Positions 31,044 to 39,959 of a DNA stretch of 64,000 nucleotides are shown piece by piece. The stretch comes from Synechococcus sp. WH 7805 (GTDB taxonomy: Bacteria; Cyanobacteriota; Cyanobacteriia; PCC-6307; Cyanobiaceae). Below the pieces are notes generated by a model. It had not been told where the DNA came from and ran no database searches. It saw only the letters and a program-made list of their open reading frames with translations. Where the stretch lies: the NCBI RefSeq assembly GCF_000153285.1, contig NZ_CH724168.1, positions 2,395,455-2,459,454 on the forward strand. The letters are read 5' to 3'. How positions within the stretch are numbered: the first letter of the stretch is position 1; every line of letters begins with the position of its first letter. The translations under genes were made by a program, and so were the position numbers.

Positions 31044-32129
31044 TCACTGGCCCATCAATTGACGCACCACAGAAAGCTGGCTGGTGTCACGCACGATCAG
31101 CAGAACGCTCAGCCCCAGCACCAGCAGCAGGCTGGACTGCATCACAGCCAGTTGGAATCGCTCCGGCAGCGGCCGTCCGCGCACACCTTCAATCAAGAGG
31201 AACACAAGCTGTCCGCCATCGAGCAAGGGAAGTGGCAAGGCGTTCAGCACTCCCAGATTGATCGAGATCAGGGCGAGGAATAGAGCCAGTCCGGATCCTC
31301 CCTGGCTGGAGAGCTGAGCCCCCATCTCCACAATCTTCACAGGGCCGGATACCTGTTGGGCCGTGCTGCCGAAATCGGTGAGGAGACCGGCGTATCCGGC
31401 CACCGTCCGGCTGAACAGACCCGCAAACTGGCTGCTGCCCGCGCTGAGCGCCTCCAAGGGAGAACGCACAGGGCGGGTGGCTCCGACCATCGCCACCTGA
31501 AGCTGGGCTCCGATCCGACCGGTGCCGTTCTGATCATCGGGTGTGAGGCGGAGCATCCGAACCGCCTCAGCGTGCTGGACCTCCAGCTCAAGCGTTTGTC
31601 CGGGGCTGCGGCGGATGGGGTCGACTGCGGCCCGTACCGCTGGATCGCCGCTGCCGAGTGGTTTGGAATCGATGGAGAGAATGCGATCCCCTGGCTTGAG
31701 CCCGGCCCGATCGGCTGGAGCTCCGTCCTGCACGGTCATCACCACCACGCCAGGGGCTGGATCACCGGGAACACCGGTAGCGGCTGTATGCCCCACCAGC
31801 ACCAGCCAGGCCAGCAGCAAATTCGCCAGCACCCCGGCACTGATCACCAGAACTCTCTGGGGGATCGGACGGTTGCGCAGCAAATCCGGATCGTCCAAAG
31901 GAATGGATTGATCGTTGTCGTCGTCGTCCGGAAACGACACGAAGCCGCCAAGAGGCAGTAGCCGCAGGGCGTAGGTGATGCCATTGCGCTCGGTTTTCAG
32001 CACCGCAGGGCCGAAGCCCACTGAGAAGCCATTGACGCGGATGCCTTGCAGACGGGCCGCCAGAAAATGACCCGCCTCATGAATCACGATCAGCAGCCCC
32101 AGAGCGAGCAGTGAGGCCAGAACGTTCAT
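31044..32129 (-). CDS. rseP: Site-2-type intramembrane zinc metalloprotease RseP
   Basis: 361 residues. The zinc site 'HEAGH' (residues 17-21) lies in the first membrane segment, a PDZ domain covers about 115-195 ('[20 protein letters not shown]'), and the second zinc motif '[20 protein letters not shown]' (N-x-L-P...L-D-G-G) comes near the C-terminus. Proteases of this family cut membrane-bound substrates such as anti-sigma factors. The substrate in this organism is unknown. It lies 19 bases downstream of serS, in the same direction, so they probably share a transcript. Confidence 0.93.
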   Translation of the reverse strand: MNVLASLLALGLLIVIHEAGHFLAARLQGIRVNGFSVGFGPAVLKTERNGITYALRLLPLGGFVSFPDDDDNDQSIPLDDPDLLRNRPIPQRVLVISAGVLANLLLAWLVLVGHTAATGVPGDPAPGVVVMTVQDGAPADRAGLKPGDRILSIDSKPLGSGDPAVRAAVDPIRRSPGQTLELEVQHAEAVRMLRLTPDDQNGTGRIGAQLQVAMVGATRPVRSPLEALSAGSSQFAGLFSRTVAGYAGLLTDFGSTAQQVSGPVKIVEMGAQLSSQGGSGLALFLALISINLGVLNALPLPLLDGGQLVFLLIEGVRGRPLPERFQLAVMQSSLLLVLGLSVLLIVRDTSQLSVVRQLMGQ

Positions 32130-32148
32130 GAGGATTCACGCAGTTGGA

Positions 32149-33426
32149 TCATTCTGGCTGGAGGCGATCAGAACCGAAGTAGGGAATGAGCGCCTGAGGC
32201 AAGAGAACGCTGCCGTCGGCCTGTTGACCGTTTTCGAGCAGGGCGGCCATGGTGCGGCCGATGGCCAGGCCACTGCCATTGAGGGTGTGCACGAGGCGGG
32301 TGGCCTTGCCGTCCTTGGTGCGGATGGACGAGCGTCGTGCCTGGAAATCACCGCAGACGCTGCAGCTGGAAATCTCTCGGTAGGCGCCGGCTCCCGCCAG
32401 CCACACTTCAAGGTCGTAGGTGCGCGCTGCGGAGAATCCCAGATCTCCAGTGCACAGTTCCAGCACGCGGTAAGGCAGCTCAAGCGCTTGCAGAACCGCT
32501 TCGGCATCCGCGGTGATGGCCGCATGCGCCTCGTGGGCATGGTCGGGGTGCACAAACCAGTAGAGCTCAACCTTGTTGAACTGATGCAGTCGAATCAGTC
32601 CCCGGGTATCTCGGCCATAGCTGCCAGCTTCCCGCCGGAAACACGGGCTGTAGGCCACGTAGCGCAGGGGTAGTTGATCCGCCGGAATGATCTCATCACG
32701 ATGAAGTGAGGTCAGAGGCACCTCCGCCGTGGGAGTGAGCCAGAGATCGTCATCTGCGCAACGGAAGCTTTCCTCGGCGAATTTGGGCAGCTGTCCTGAA
32801 CCGGTGAGACTGGCGCTGTTCACGAGCACCGGAGGTAGCACTTCGCGGTAGCCCTTGCCGGTGTGGAGGTCCAGCATGAAATTGATCAGGGCCCTCTCGA
32901 GGCGTGCTCCCTGACCAAACAGGGTCACAAAGCGGCTCTGGGCGATGCGCACCGAGCGCTCACTGTCGAGGAGCCCAAGGCGATCAGCGATCGCCCAATG
33001 CTCTTCAAGCCCTTCCTGCCTGCGTGGGTCACCCCAGGCGCGGATCTCGATGTTGTCGTTTTCATCCCGGCCGTCTGGACAGTCGGGTGAGGGGAGATTG
33101 GGGAAGGTAAGCAGCTGGCTCTTCAGATCGGCGGCCAGTTGGCGTTCCTCATCTTCCAGAACGGCCACTCTCTGTTTGATGGCATTGCCCTGCTGACGGA
33201 GTTCAGCCACCTCATCGCCTTTCGGATCAGCCCCTGCCTTGATCTTGAGGCCAACTTCTTTGCCCACCCGGTTGCCTTCCGCCTGCAGGCCGCTCCGTTG
33301 CTCCTCGAGGTCGCGCTGCTGTTGGGCGAGGGCTTGAAGGCTGTTTAGATCAACCGTCAAGCCGCGGCGAGCAAGCTCCCTGGCCATCAGCTCAGGGTTC
33401 TCTCGCACCAGACGCTGATCGAGCAC
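32149..33426 (-). CDS. serS: Seryl-tRNA synthetase
   Basis: 425 residues, the standard length. The N-terminal 110 residues are the long antiparallel coiled-coil arm that binds tRNA-Ser (QQRDLEEQRSGLQAEGNRVG). The class II catalytic core has motif 2 'SPCFRREAGSYGRDTRGLIR' and motif 3 'LNGSGLAIGRTMAALLENGQ', with 'TAEVPLTSLH' for serine binding. It charges tRNA-Ser (and tRNA-Sec where present). It appears intact. Confidence 0.97.
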   Translation of the reverse strand: MLDQRLVRENPELMARELARRGLTVDLNSLQALAQQQRDLEEQRSGLQAEGNRVGKEVGLKIKAGADPKGDEVAELRQQGNAIKQRVAVLEDEERQLAADLKSQLLTFPNLPSPDCPDGRDENDNIEIRAWGDPRRQEGLEEHWAIADRLGLLDSERSVRIAQSRFVTLFGQGARLERALINFMLDLHTGKGYREVLPPVLVNSASLTGSGQLPKFAEESFRCADDDLWLTPTAEVPLTSLHRDEIIPADQLPLRYVAYSPCFRREAGSYGRDTRGLIRLHQFNKVELYWFVHPDHAHEAHAAITADAEAVLQALELPYRVLELCTGDLGFSAARTYDLEVWLAGAGAYREISSCSVCGDFQARRSSIRTKDGKATRLVHTLNGSGLAIGRTMAALLENGQQADGSVLLPQALIPYFGSDRLQPE

Positions 33427-33485
33427 AGGGATTTCAGTGGCGGCGCCGGCAGCCTAAGCGTCCGCCTCCAAGGGCTTCTGCCGAC

Positions 33486-33647
33486 TCAGAGAACCTGGCC
33501 GACCATCACGGCTGCGACTCCAGAAAACAGGGTGATGCCCAGGGCTGTGATCGGATTCTGGCCTTGAACCACAGCAACGGTGGTGATCACTCCAGCGCCA
33601 AGACAGGCGGCTGCAAGCTGGGTGGTGAGTTCAGTGGATCGGTTCAC
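33486..33647 (-). CDS. Small hydrophobic membrane protein (53 residues), GTG start
   Basis: GTG 33647 to TGA 33486 reads (V)NRSTELTTQLAAACLGAG, then 'VITTVAVVQGQNPITALGIT' and 'LFSGVAAVMVGQVL'. It has two hydrophobic segments. An in-frame TAG lies nine codons upstream, and no ATG is available. It fills the gap between ycf46 and serS on the same strand. The composition is that of real small membrane proteins of picocyanobacteria, but the function is unknown. Confidence 0.5.
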   Translation of the reverse strand: MNRSTELTTQLAAACLGAGVITTVAVVQGQNPITALGITLFSGVAAVMVGQVL

Positions 33648-33719
33648 GGCCAGACTTTCTGTAGTGCTGGCAACCTAAGGAGGTCGTTCCGAGTCGTCCT
33701 GGCGACAGCGGTGGATTCG

Positions 33720-35219
33720 TTACGGGGCGTCAGGGTTCGTTACGCGCCGCAATGAAGCGGGTCTGGCTCGGCCTGCACTGGCCCATTGCTTCAGGGCTTC
33801 CAGTTGTTCCCGGGCGGTGCGCGCCAGAGGGACCAACTGGGATGCGGCCTTGATCAGGTCGCTTTCATTCAGTTCCCGGCGTTCAGCGAAGGCGAGGTGC
33901 ATCGCTTCGATCACCACCTGCTCCAGTTCGGCGCCGGAATAGCTCTCGGTTCGGTCCACCACGGTGGACAGGGGCAGATCGAGTTGCGGGCGTCTGCGTT
34001 GGAGATGAAGGGTGAGGATGCCGCAGCGCTCGTCTCTGGATGGCAAGTCCAGAAGAAAGATCTCGTCAAAGCGCCCCTTGCGCAGCAGTTCGGGTGGCAG
34101 TCGCTCCACACCGTTGGCCGTGGCCACGACAAATACGGCGGAGCGCTTCTCCGCCATCCAGGTGAGCACCGTGGCCAGAACCCTCTGACTGGTTCCGCCA
34201 TCGCTGCCGCCGACCTGGCCGAAGCCCTTGTCGATTTCGTCTATCCACAGCACGCAGGGCGCCATGGCCTCAGCGCGCAGGATCATGTCGCGCGTTCGCG
34301 CCTCGCTGGCTCCTACGAGCCCGGAGAACAGGCGGCCTACATCCAATCGCAGCAGAGGCATCGACCAGCTGTGGGCAATGGCTCGGGCGGTGAGTGATTT
34401 CCCGGTTCCCTGAGGACCGACCAGCAGCACGCCGCGCGGCAAGGGCAGGCCGAAACGGCGGGCCTCGTCGCTGAAGGCGCGATGGCGCTGATCAAGCCAG
34501 TGCTTCAGGGTCTCCAGTCCGCCAATATCCGCGGGGGTGGCATCGGTGCGACAGAACTCCAGCACTTCGCTGCGTGCCAGTGACAGGCGTTTCTCTTCGA
34601 GCACATCGGCCAGATCGTCGAGGCTGAGGCGGCCGCGCTGCGCCAGGGCCTTTGCGGCCACATGTCTCACTCTGGCTTCACTCAGCCCGCAGCAGGCATG
34701 GGTGAGTTCTTCCAGCACCTCCTCCTCGAGGGCGGATCCACTGGCTCTGGCGATGTTGCTCAGAAGGATCCGTAATTCCTCCTCGCGAGGGAGGGGCAGA
34801 TCCAGAAGCGTGAGGGCTTCGTCGAGGTCGGCAGGGGGCGTCCACTGGCCGCAGCTCAGGATCAGGGTGTGGGGGGTGGACCTCAACTCACCGGCCAGAT
34901 TGCGCAGCATCCGAGCGATGCCTGGGTCATCGCAAAACCGATGCACATCCTTGAGCAGGAGCAGGGTGGGATCGTTGCTTGAACGTTCTTTCAACCACTG
35001 CAGAACGGCCATTGGCTGCCGCGCTCCCAACCGTTCCTGCCCCAGGGCACCACTGAGACCACTCACGAAATCCCATCGCGCCAGCAAGCGGTCGCCCAGG
35101 CGTTGACTGGCTTGGGTCAGGAGGGCTTCAACCCTCTCCTCCTCATGGCTTCGGATCCAGATCAGTGGCGTTCCTGATCGGATCAGGAGATCCAGCTGCC
35201 GGCTCCATGATTCAGTCAT
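33720..35219 (-). CDS. ycf46: AAA+ ATPase, Ycf46-like (499 residues)
   Basis: ATG 35219 ([20 protein letters not shown]) is used; the frame extends upstream into the neighbouring gene and is unlikely to be coding there. The N-terminal half is a degenerate P-loop-like region ('PTLLLLKDVHRFCDDPGIAR'). The C-terminal half is a full AAA domain: Walker A 'VGPQGTGKSLTARAIAHSW', Walker B 'CVLWIDEIDKGF', and the second region of homology 'LPPELLRKGRFDEIFLLDLP'. Ycf46 proteins are conserved in cyanobacteria and red-algal plastids and have been linked to inorganic carbon use; the molecular role is not settled. Confidence 0.85.
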   Translation of the reverse strand: MTESWSRQLDLLIRSGTPLIWIRSHEEERVEALLTQASQRLGDRLLARWDFVSGLSGALGQERLGARQPMAVLQWLKERSSNDPTLLLLKDVHRFCDDPGIARMLRNLAGELRSTPHTLILSCGQWTPPADLDEALTLLDLPLPREEELRILLSNIARASGSALEEEVLEELTHACCGLSEARVRHVAAKALAQRGRLSLDDLADVLEEKRLSLARSEVLEFCRTDATPADIGGLETLKHWLDQRHRAFSDEARRFGLPLPRGVLLVGPQGTGKSLTARAIAHSWSMPLLRLDVGRLFSGLVGASEARTRDMILRAEAMAPCVLWIDEIDKGFGQVGGSDGGTSQRVLATVLTWMAEKRSAVFVVATANGVERLPPELLRKGRFDEIFLLDLPSRDERCGILTLHLQRRRPQLDLPLSTVVDRTESYSGAELEQVVIEAMHLAFAERRELNESDLIKAASQLVPLARTAREQLEALKQWASAGRARPASLRRVTNPDAP

Positions 35220-35766
35220 GCTGTCGGTCCGGGGTTGACTCCATGGAAGCCTGAAGATCCCGCAAAGCCTGCCAGCGAGGATCCTTGAAAGATGTCGTTG
35301 CGCTTGGCGGTGCTGCTGCGCTGGGCTGCACCGGTGGTCCAGGGCAGTGATCGCCACAGCGATTGACTACTGACATCTGCAGGCTTAGTTGTTCGAACAC
35401 CCAGCGTTCGGGTTCGAAACATCCCCTAGGGTCCAGGCTTTCCATCAGTCCTTCAGCGCTATCAGAGTTGTGATCGGCATCTCCGATGGTCGCCTCCGAT
35501 GGCTCAGCGCCAAGCCAGATCAATTCGCGAGTGTTAACCGTGAGTTGCTGGTTGAAGTTTCCCAGGCACCGATCACAGCACACACAGATGATGGTTTGGA
35601 GAGACCCCTCCACCTCAAGAACGTTGCCGCGGTGTTCTGCGCATACGCGTCCCCGAATTGGAGTGAGGCTTGAGAGTTCATCGTGGATGCCATCGACATC
35701 CCACTCCCTGGGCTGACCCAGGGCGAGAAGCTCTTTCAAGGCCACCGGCTCCAGGCCGGGAATCAT
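35212..35766 (-). CDS. YceD/DUF177 family protein (184 residues)
   Basis: The central part '[20 protein letters not shown]' followed by '[20 protein letters not shown]' carries the paired Cys (C-x2-C-x3-C) of DUF177/YceD, linked elsewhere to accumulation of 23S rRNA. The C-terminal half has further Cys ('[10 protein letters not shown]') and a short helix '[16 protein letters not shown]', the usual D-P-R-W-x-x-L ending in cyanobacterial members. It overlaps the yidC stop (4 bases) upstream and the ycf46 start (8 bases) downstream. Confidence 0.8.
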   Translation of the reverse strand: MIPGLEPVALKELLALGQPREWDVDGIHDELSSLTPIRGRVCAEHRGNVLEVEGSLQTIICVCCDRCLGNFNQQLTVNTRELIWLGAEPSEATIGDADHNSDSAEGLMESLDPRGCFEPERWVFEQLSLQMSVVNRCGDHCPGPPVQPSAAAPPSATTSFKDPRWQALRDLQASMESTPDRQHD

Positions 35767-36911
35767 TTGTTCCCGCCCTTGGGTTCGAACGGCAGGCGGC
35801 CGGCTTGGGATCCGCCACCGGCTGTTGCTGTGGCCGGGGTCTGAGCCTGCTTCATCTGGTCATCCAAAATCGCCTGCAGATTGTCGGGAAGTGTCTCTCG
35901 GGTGAGCAGGAAGGTCTGAAGGGCCTGAAAAATATTGGCGATCACCATATAAAGCAGAACGCCGGCTGGTAAGGGGAAGAACAGAAACATGCCTGTGATC
36001 ATCACGGGCGTGATCTTGTTGGCTGTGGCTTGCTGTGGGTTGGCTGGCATTCCCATGCCGGACAGCAGCTGAGAAATAAACAGGCTCAAGCCGAAGGCTC
36101 CCACGAGGATGGCGATGTCCCAGTTGATGGCTCCCTCGGTGTAGAAGCCGACCTGACCCAGGGCTTTGATGAACAGGAAGCCGCTGCGCGCTGCGAGGCC
36201 TGGAATTTTGCCTTCAACCGTGGCATCCCCTGGAGTCAAGGCCGAGATGGTTCCGTCGTCGGAGACGGACACGATGGTCTCCCCTTTGGTCACCGACCAA
36301 TTGGGAAGGAACGATTGGCCGTTTTCGACATCGCTGAGAACCTTGCTGAAGGCTTCACCGTTCTTGGTTTGAAGCTGAATCTGAACGCTCTCTCCTGTTC
36401 CGATTTTTGTGCCGCCAGGAAGACTTGCGATCACCGGGACGTGATCGGTTTCGGTGACGAAGATCGAATGACTGGCGCTGTTGAAGGGTTTTGGCTCGAC
36501 CGCTGCGATCTGCTCGCCAGGCAGCACTTTGAGGTTGATGGTGTAGGGGACATCAGCGAACGGTGAACCCCGCAGCGTGGCGAACAGGGCGAAGAGAATT
36601 GGCATCTGCACAAGCAGTGGCAGACATCCGGCCAAAGGGCTGCCGAATTCCTTCATCAGTTTTCCCAACTCTTCCTGCTGCTTCTGTGGGTTGCTAGCAA
36701 AACGAGCTTTGATCTCCGCCTGGCGTTTTTGCATCACCGGCTGGGCGATGCGCATCCGTCGGGCGCTGCGAATGGATCCTGCACTGAGCGGGAACAGAGC
36801 CAGTCGGATGACAACCGTCAGCGCCACGATGGCCAGTCCGTAACTCGGTACCAGTCCATAGAAGAAATCCAGGATCGGCAGCAGCAGATTGTCGGAGATG
36901 TACCCGATCAC
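35763..36911 (-). CDS. yidC: Membrane protein insertase YidC/Oxa1 family
   Basis: 382 residues with about five membrane segments. It has the YidC core '[20 protein letters not shown]' followed by '[23 protein letters not shown]', with the family's P-L-x-x-Q-M-P-I in transmembrane segment 3. A 170-residue lumenal or periplasmic domain is inserted between segments, as in cyanobacterial YidC. The tail is Gly-rich and basic. It inserts membrane proteins, including thylakoid ones, alone or with Sec. It lies in the order rpmH-rnpA-PH protein-yidC, conserved in cyanobacteria. Confidence 0.93.
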   Translation of the reverse strand: MIGYISDNLLLPILDFFYGLVPSYGLAIVALTVVIRLALFPLSAGSIRSARRMRIAQPVMQKRQAEIKARFASNPQKQQEELGKLMKEFGSPLAGCLPLLVQMPILFALFATLRGSPFADVPYTINLKVLPGEQIAAVEPKPFNSASHSIFVTETDHVPVIASLPGGTKIGTGESVQIQLQTKNGEAFSKVLSDVENGQSFLPNWSVTKGETIVSVSDDGTISALTPGDATVEGKIPGLAARSGFLFIKALGQVGFYTEGAINWDIAILVGAFGLSLFISQLLSGMGMPANPQQATANKITPVMITGMFLFFPLPAGVLLYMVIANIFQALQTFLLTRETLPDNLQAILDDQMKQAQTPATATAGGGSQAGRLPFEPKGGNK

Positions 36912-36986
36912 GATGGCGTTCCGCGGTGTGGTGAAAGGTGATGCCAGTGTGCAACAGCGTCGCCGCTTTTGCGGTGCTGCCGGGCT

Positions 36987-37418
36987 TCAGGCAGCGAACC
37001 CCTTGCTGGTGGAGTCGTTGAGACCTGCAGCTGTGGGCTGGCTTGCATCGGGACGGACTGTGATCCGTTCCAGGATGAATGTCTCCACTTCACGGAATCG
37101 GGGCAGCGACCGCATCTCGAGCCTGGATCCGTCGTTGAGCACCAGCACCATGTCTCCCCAGGCTCCGAATCCCCTGGGCACGCATCGCACTTCACGAATC
37201 TGGCTATACACCACCTGACTGCGGTCACGTCCCATCCAGCCCCCGCTGACGGAGACGCGACGACTGGTGATGTTGAAGCGGAGCCAGAGGGCTCTCACCA
37301 CAGCACCGATCGTGAAAGGAAGTCCGATGAGGGTGAAGCCAAGCAGAAGGTTGACGATCAGGTCTCCCTTGGCGGGACCTCCTTCGTAAAAGGTGTCTTC
37401 CTGTACGGATTTGGTCAT
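36987..37418 (-). CDS. Bacterial PH-domain membrane protein (143 residues)
   Basis: A hydrophobic hairpin near the N-terminus ('LIVNLLLGFTLIGLPFTIGA') is followed by a bacterial PH-type domain ('YSQIREVRCVPRGFGAWGDM', 'VLVLNDGSRLEMRSLPRF'). Such DUF304-like proteins sit between rnpA and yidC in cyanobacteria. The role is unknown; an assembly factor for the membrane is plausible from context. Its start overlaps the rnpA stop by four bases. Confidence 0.8.
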   Translation of the reverse strand: MTKSVQEDTFYEGGPAKGDLIVNLLLGFTLIGLPFTIGAVVRALWLRFNITSRRVSVSGGWMGRDRSQVVYSQIREVRCVPRGFGAWGDMVLVLNDGSRLEMRSLPRFREVETFILERITVRPDASQPTAAGLNDSTSKGFAA

Positions 37419-37810
37419 GGCTGGAGCCCCGCCTGTTCAAGCAATCTGTCGCATTCTTCCAGCAAGTTGGCCTCACCTGCGTCAGCACCGGGTCGAAGAC
37501 TGATCAGCAGCCAGCACTGACCATGCTCGGGGCGTGCCTCGAAGCGAGTCCTGAGGTGGTCATGCAGCAGCCGCCTGAGACGATTGCGCACCACCGCCCG
37601 CTTGTGAACCTTGCCACTGATCACGACGGCAATCCGGCAGCTCTTGGGCTGACCCAATTCAGAAACTCCAACTGTGTCGCGACGCAGCAGCTTTGGATTG
37701 GATGACGCCTTGCGCAGCACCATCAAGGTGCCGTGAAAACGCTTGCCACGCCTGTGCAAGTGATCAAAACAGCGATGGCCGCGTAAACGCATGGAAGCGG
37801 GCAGAACCAT
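37415..37810 (-). CDS. rnpA: Ribonuclease P protein component
   Basis: 131 residues (or 125 from the second ATG at 37792, MRLRGHRCF). It has the RnpA signature 'KVHKRAVVRNRLRRLLHDHL' (R-N-x-x-K/R-R-x-x-R) and the N-terminal 'FDHLHRRGKRFHGTLMVLR'. It binds the RNase P RNA and 5' leaders of pre-tRNA. It is next to rpmH, as in nearly all bacteria. Confidence 0.92.
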   Translation of the reverse strand: MVLPASMRLRGHRCFDHLHRRGKRFHGTLMVLRKASSNPKLLRRDTVGVSELGQPKSCRIAVVISGKVHKRAVVRNRLRRLLHDHLRTRFEARPEHGQCWLLISLRPGADAGEANLLEECDRLLEQAGLQP

Positions 37811-37834
37811 CGCTGGGGATGTGCTGGAACCGGA

Positions 37835-37972
37835 TCAAACAGACAGACGACTGCGACCCCGCTTGCGGCGGGTGCGAATCACCCGCCGACCGGTGTGCGA
37901 ACGCATGCGCACTCGGAATCCTGAGACACGCTTGCGCTTGCGGCTGGTACCACCGAGGGTTCGCTTGGTCAT
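37835..37972 (-). CDS. rpmH: 50S ribosomal protein L34
   Basis: 45 residues: '[20 protein letters not shown]' then '[20 protein letters not shown]' and 'SRLSV'. It has the highly basic L34 pattern with T-L-x-G-T and F-R-x-R-M-x-x-x-x-G-R. It lies 24 bases upstream of rnpA, in the same operon. Confidence 0.96.
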   Translation of the reverse strand: MTKRTLGGTSRKRKRVSGFRVRMRSHTGRRVIRTRRKRGRSRLSV

Positions 37973-38026
37973 GAATCTGTTCCGGCGTCCGGCTTTTTCT
38001 CAAGGGGAGAGTTTATCAGGGCAGGC

Positions 38027-38617
38027 TCAATCAATATCGATCACCCAGCTTCCGAGGTAGCCGGATACTGGAACATCGCCAGGTGCCTGGGCCAGCGCAT
38101 TGAACTGATACATGCCCTGTGAGTTGGGATTGAAGATTTTCATCAACACCGCGTAGGTGCCTCCAGTGGGGATCGGGGTATCAGGAAACACTTCGATCGC
38201 GGTCTGCTTCTCATTGACTTCGAAAACGGCCGGCAGCACCTCCTCGCAACGGCTGCGGGAGAGAACACCCCCCAATTTCATCTTGCAGAGGGAGAGATTC
38301 TTGGGCTTGATCCGGGCATTGAAATAGCTCGGAACCGAAATGCTCAACTTGAGGATGGCGGTTTTGCGGTCCTTTGGCCTCAGAATGAAGAAGTATTCGG
38401 CACGCTCGCGTTGTGCCGTACTGCTCTGCACGTAATAAAGCTTCCTGTAATCCTTCCCTCCATCCCAACGGAATTCCAGCAGTGCCGGAGTGTTCTGAGC
38501 CCGCACGGCCTGGGGCGCTGTTGTAGGCAGTAGTGCTGCCGTGCCGATGGATCCTGCAACCAGTGCAGCGGTCAGACCGGCACGGCGGCGTGTGAGTCGG
38601 AAGGCGTTTTGGGTCAT
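38027..38617 (-). CDS. DUF2808 secreted protein (196 residues)
   Basis: The N-terminal 'RRRAGLTAALVAGSIGTAAL' up to 'AVRAQN' is a signal peptide, probably cut after A-V-R-A. The mature part (FRWDGGKDYRKLYYVQSSTA, 'AEYFFILRPKDRKTAILKLS', 'PIPTGGTYAVLMKIFNPNSQ') matches the cyanobacterial DUF2808 family of periplasmic or lumenal proteins of unknown function. Two Cys ('SLCKMKLGG', 'SRCEEVLP') could form a disulphide. It is the first gene upstream of rpmH on this strand, with a 54-base gap. Confidence 0.85.
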   Translation of the reverse strand: MTQNAFRLTRRRAGLTAALVAGSIGTAALLPTTAPQAVRAQNTPALLEFRWDGGKDYRKLYYVQSSTAQRERAEYFFILRPKDRKTAILKLSISVPSYFNARIKPKNLSLCKMKLGGVLSRSRCEEVLPAVFEVNEKQTAIEVFPDTPIPTGGTYAVLMKIFNPNSQGMYQFNALAQAPGDVPVSGYLGSWVIDID

Positions 38618-38716
38618 GAAACTCGGAATGCTTAAAGCAATGTGGCCATTGGACGTATGTGAATTGTCCTGAGAATTATCGGTCTGTTGGTTCTTCGAGG
38701 GTCGGCCTATCAGGTG

Positions 38717-39112
38717 TCAGCTGTGACCGGATCTATCTGGCCGGAGGCGTGAGGCGCCCCGCAGATAGGGGTGATGCACGGGCCTGTCTCCGGGTAGCCA
38801 TGCGTGGGCCAGCAGCCGGATGCAGCGGGCGAGGTCTCCATGAACAGCCATCTGCTGCACATCCAGCAAGGCCACATCTCCCCATCCTTCCCGGTGCCGA
38901 GCTGTTGCAGCAGGAAAACAGGCATCGAGATCGGTCGTCACGGAGAAGGTCACAGACACGAGTTGATTCGGTTGCAGCTGGTTCTGCTCCATCAGGGCAT
39001 CGACCAGTTCCGATACGGCGTCCCTGATGGAGGCTGCGGTGTTGTCAGAGCTGGTCGTGGCTCCACGCAGGCCACGCAGCTGCAGGGGGAGGGTCATGGC
39101 CGGTGCATCCAC
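38717..39112 (-). CDS. aroH: Chorismate mutase, AroH type
   Basis: 131 residues with the AroH-type core: 'LRGLRGATTSSDNTAASIRD' (R-G-A-T), 'LVSVTFSVTTDLDACFPAAT' (F-S-x-T-x-D-L), and 'CIRLLAHAWLPG' (C-I-R-x-L). It converts chorismate to prephenate for Phe and Tyr synthesis, as a trimer. The C-terminus is longer than in Bacillus AroH and ends in a basic, His-rich tail. It overlaps the sppA stop by 19 bases. Confidence 0.88.
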   Translation of the reverse strand: MDAPAMTLPLQLRGLRGATTSSDNTAASIRDAVSELVDALMEQNQLQPNQLVSVTFSVTTDLDACFPAATARHREGWGDVALLDVQQMAVHGDLARCIRLLAHAWLPGDRPVHHPYLRGASRLRPDRSGHS

Positions 39113-39906
39113 AGGAGTTGACCGCTCAGTTCCAGTTCTGTGTTGAGCCGTTGGTGCATCGCGCTGAGCAATGAGGAGCCTGGTAGCCCCTGGAGCAGGC
39201 TCTTGCGGGGCTTCCCGAGAGTCACGGGTCTGCAGCGCTCCTCATCCAGATCCGCCAGTCGGGCCGCCAGAACCCTGGCGTGTTCTTCATCGCCGAGTTC
39301 ATCCACCAAGCCAAGGTCCTTGGCCTGGGCACCGCTGAACACCCGGCCGTCGGCAAAGGCTCGGACGGCATCGGGCTCGAGTCCGCGACCTTCAGCGACG
39401 GCATCGACGAATTGGCTGTAGCTGCTGTCGATCAGATCCTGTAGCAGCTGCCGCTCCTCAGGACTGAGGGCTCGATCCGGGGAGAGGATGTCTTTGTAGG
39501 TCCCGCTTTTTACGGTTTCGAAGCGGATCCCAATCTTGTCAAGAAGCTCTGAGAGATTGTTGCCGCGAAGGATCACGCCGATCGATCCGGTAATGGTGCC
39601 GGGATTGGCAACGATCGTTTCGGCTGCGACGCCGACGTACACCCCGCCAGAGGCGGAGATGTTGCCGAAACTGGCGACCACCCGGCAGCCTTTCTCGCGC
39701 AGTCTCAGCAAGGCGGCATGAATCTCCTGACTGTCACCGACGGTGCCTCCAGGGCTGTCGATGCGCAGCAGCAAGGCTGGAAATTCACGCTCCTGCACTT
39801 CGCGAAGCGCCTTGAGAACTCGCCGGCGGGTGGACCCGCTGATAGCCCCTTCGATGGCGATTCTCGCCATGCGACGTCTGGATTTCCGGCGCCACGGCCA
39901 CACCAT
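39094..39906 (-). CDS. sppA: Signal peptide peptidase SppA (short, protease IV family)
   Basis: 270 residues, the short single-domain SppA form. 'ALLLRIDSPGGTVGDSQEIH' and 'VVASFGNISASGGVYVGVAA' hold the serine nucleophile (S-G-G), and 'KSGTYKDILSPDRALSPEER' holds the general-base Lys. There is no clear membrane anchor beyond a basic N-terminus. It digests signal peptides left in the membrane and, in cyanobacteria, has been tied to thylakoid protein turnover. It is upstream of aroH, overlapping. Confidence 0.9.
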   Translation of the reverse strand: MVWPWRRKSRRRMARIAIEGAISGSTRRRVLKALREVQEREFPALLLRIDSPGGTVGDSQEIHAALLRLREKGCRVVASFGNISASGGVYVGVAAETIVANPGTITGSIGVILRGNNLSELLDKIGIRFETVKSGTYKDILSPDRALSPEERQLLQDLIDSSYSQFVDAVAEGRGLEPDAVRAFADGRVFSGAQAKDLGLVDELGDEEHARVLAARLADLDEERCRPVTLGKPRKSLLQGLPGSSLLSAMHQRLNTELELSGQLLWMHRP

Positions 39907-39959
39907 GACTCTCCGTTCAACTGGCCGGATCTTAAAAAGGACCCTGTCGGCCCGATTTC

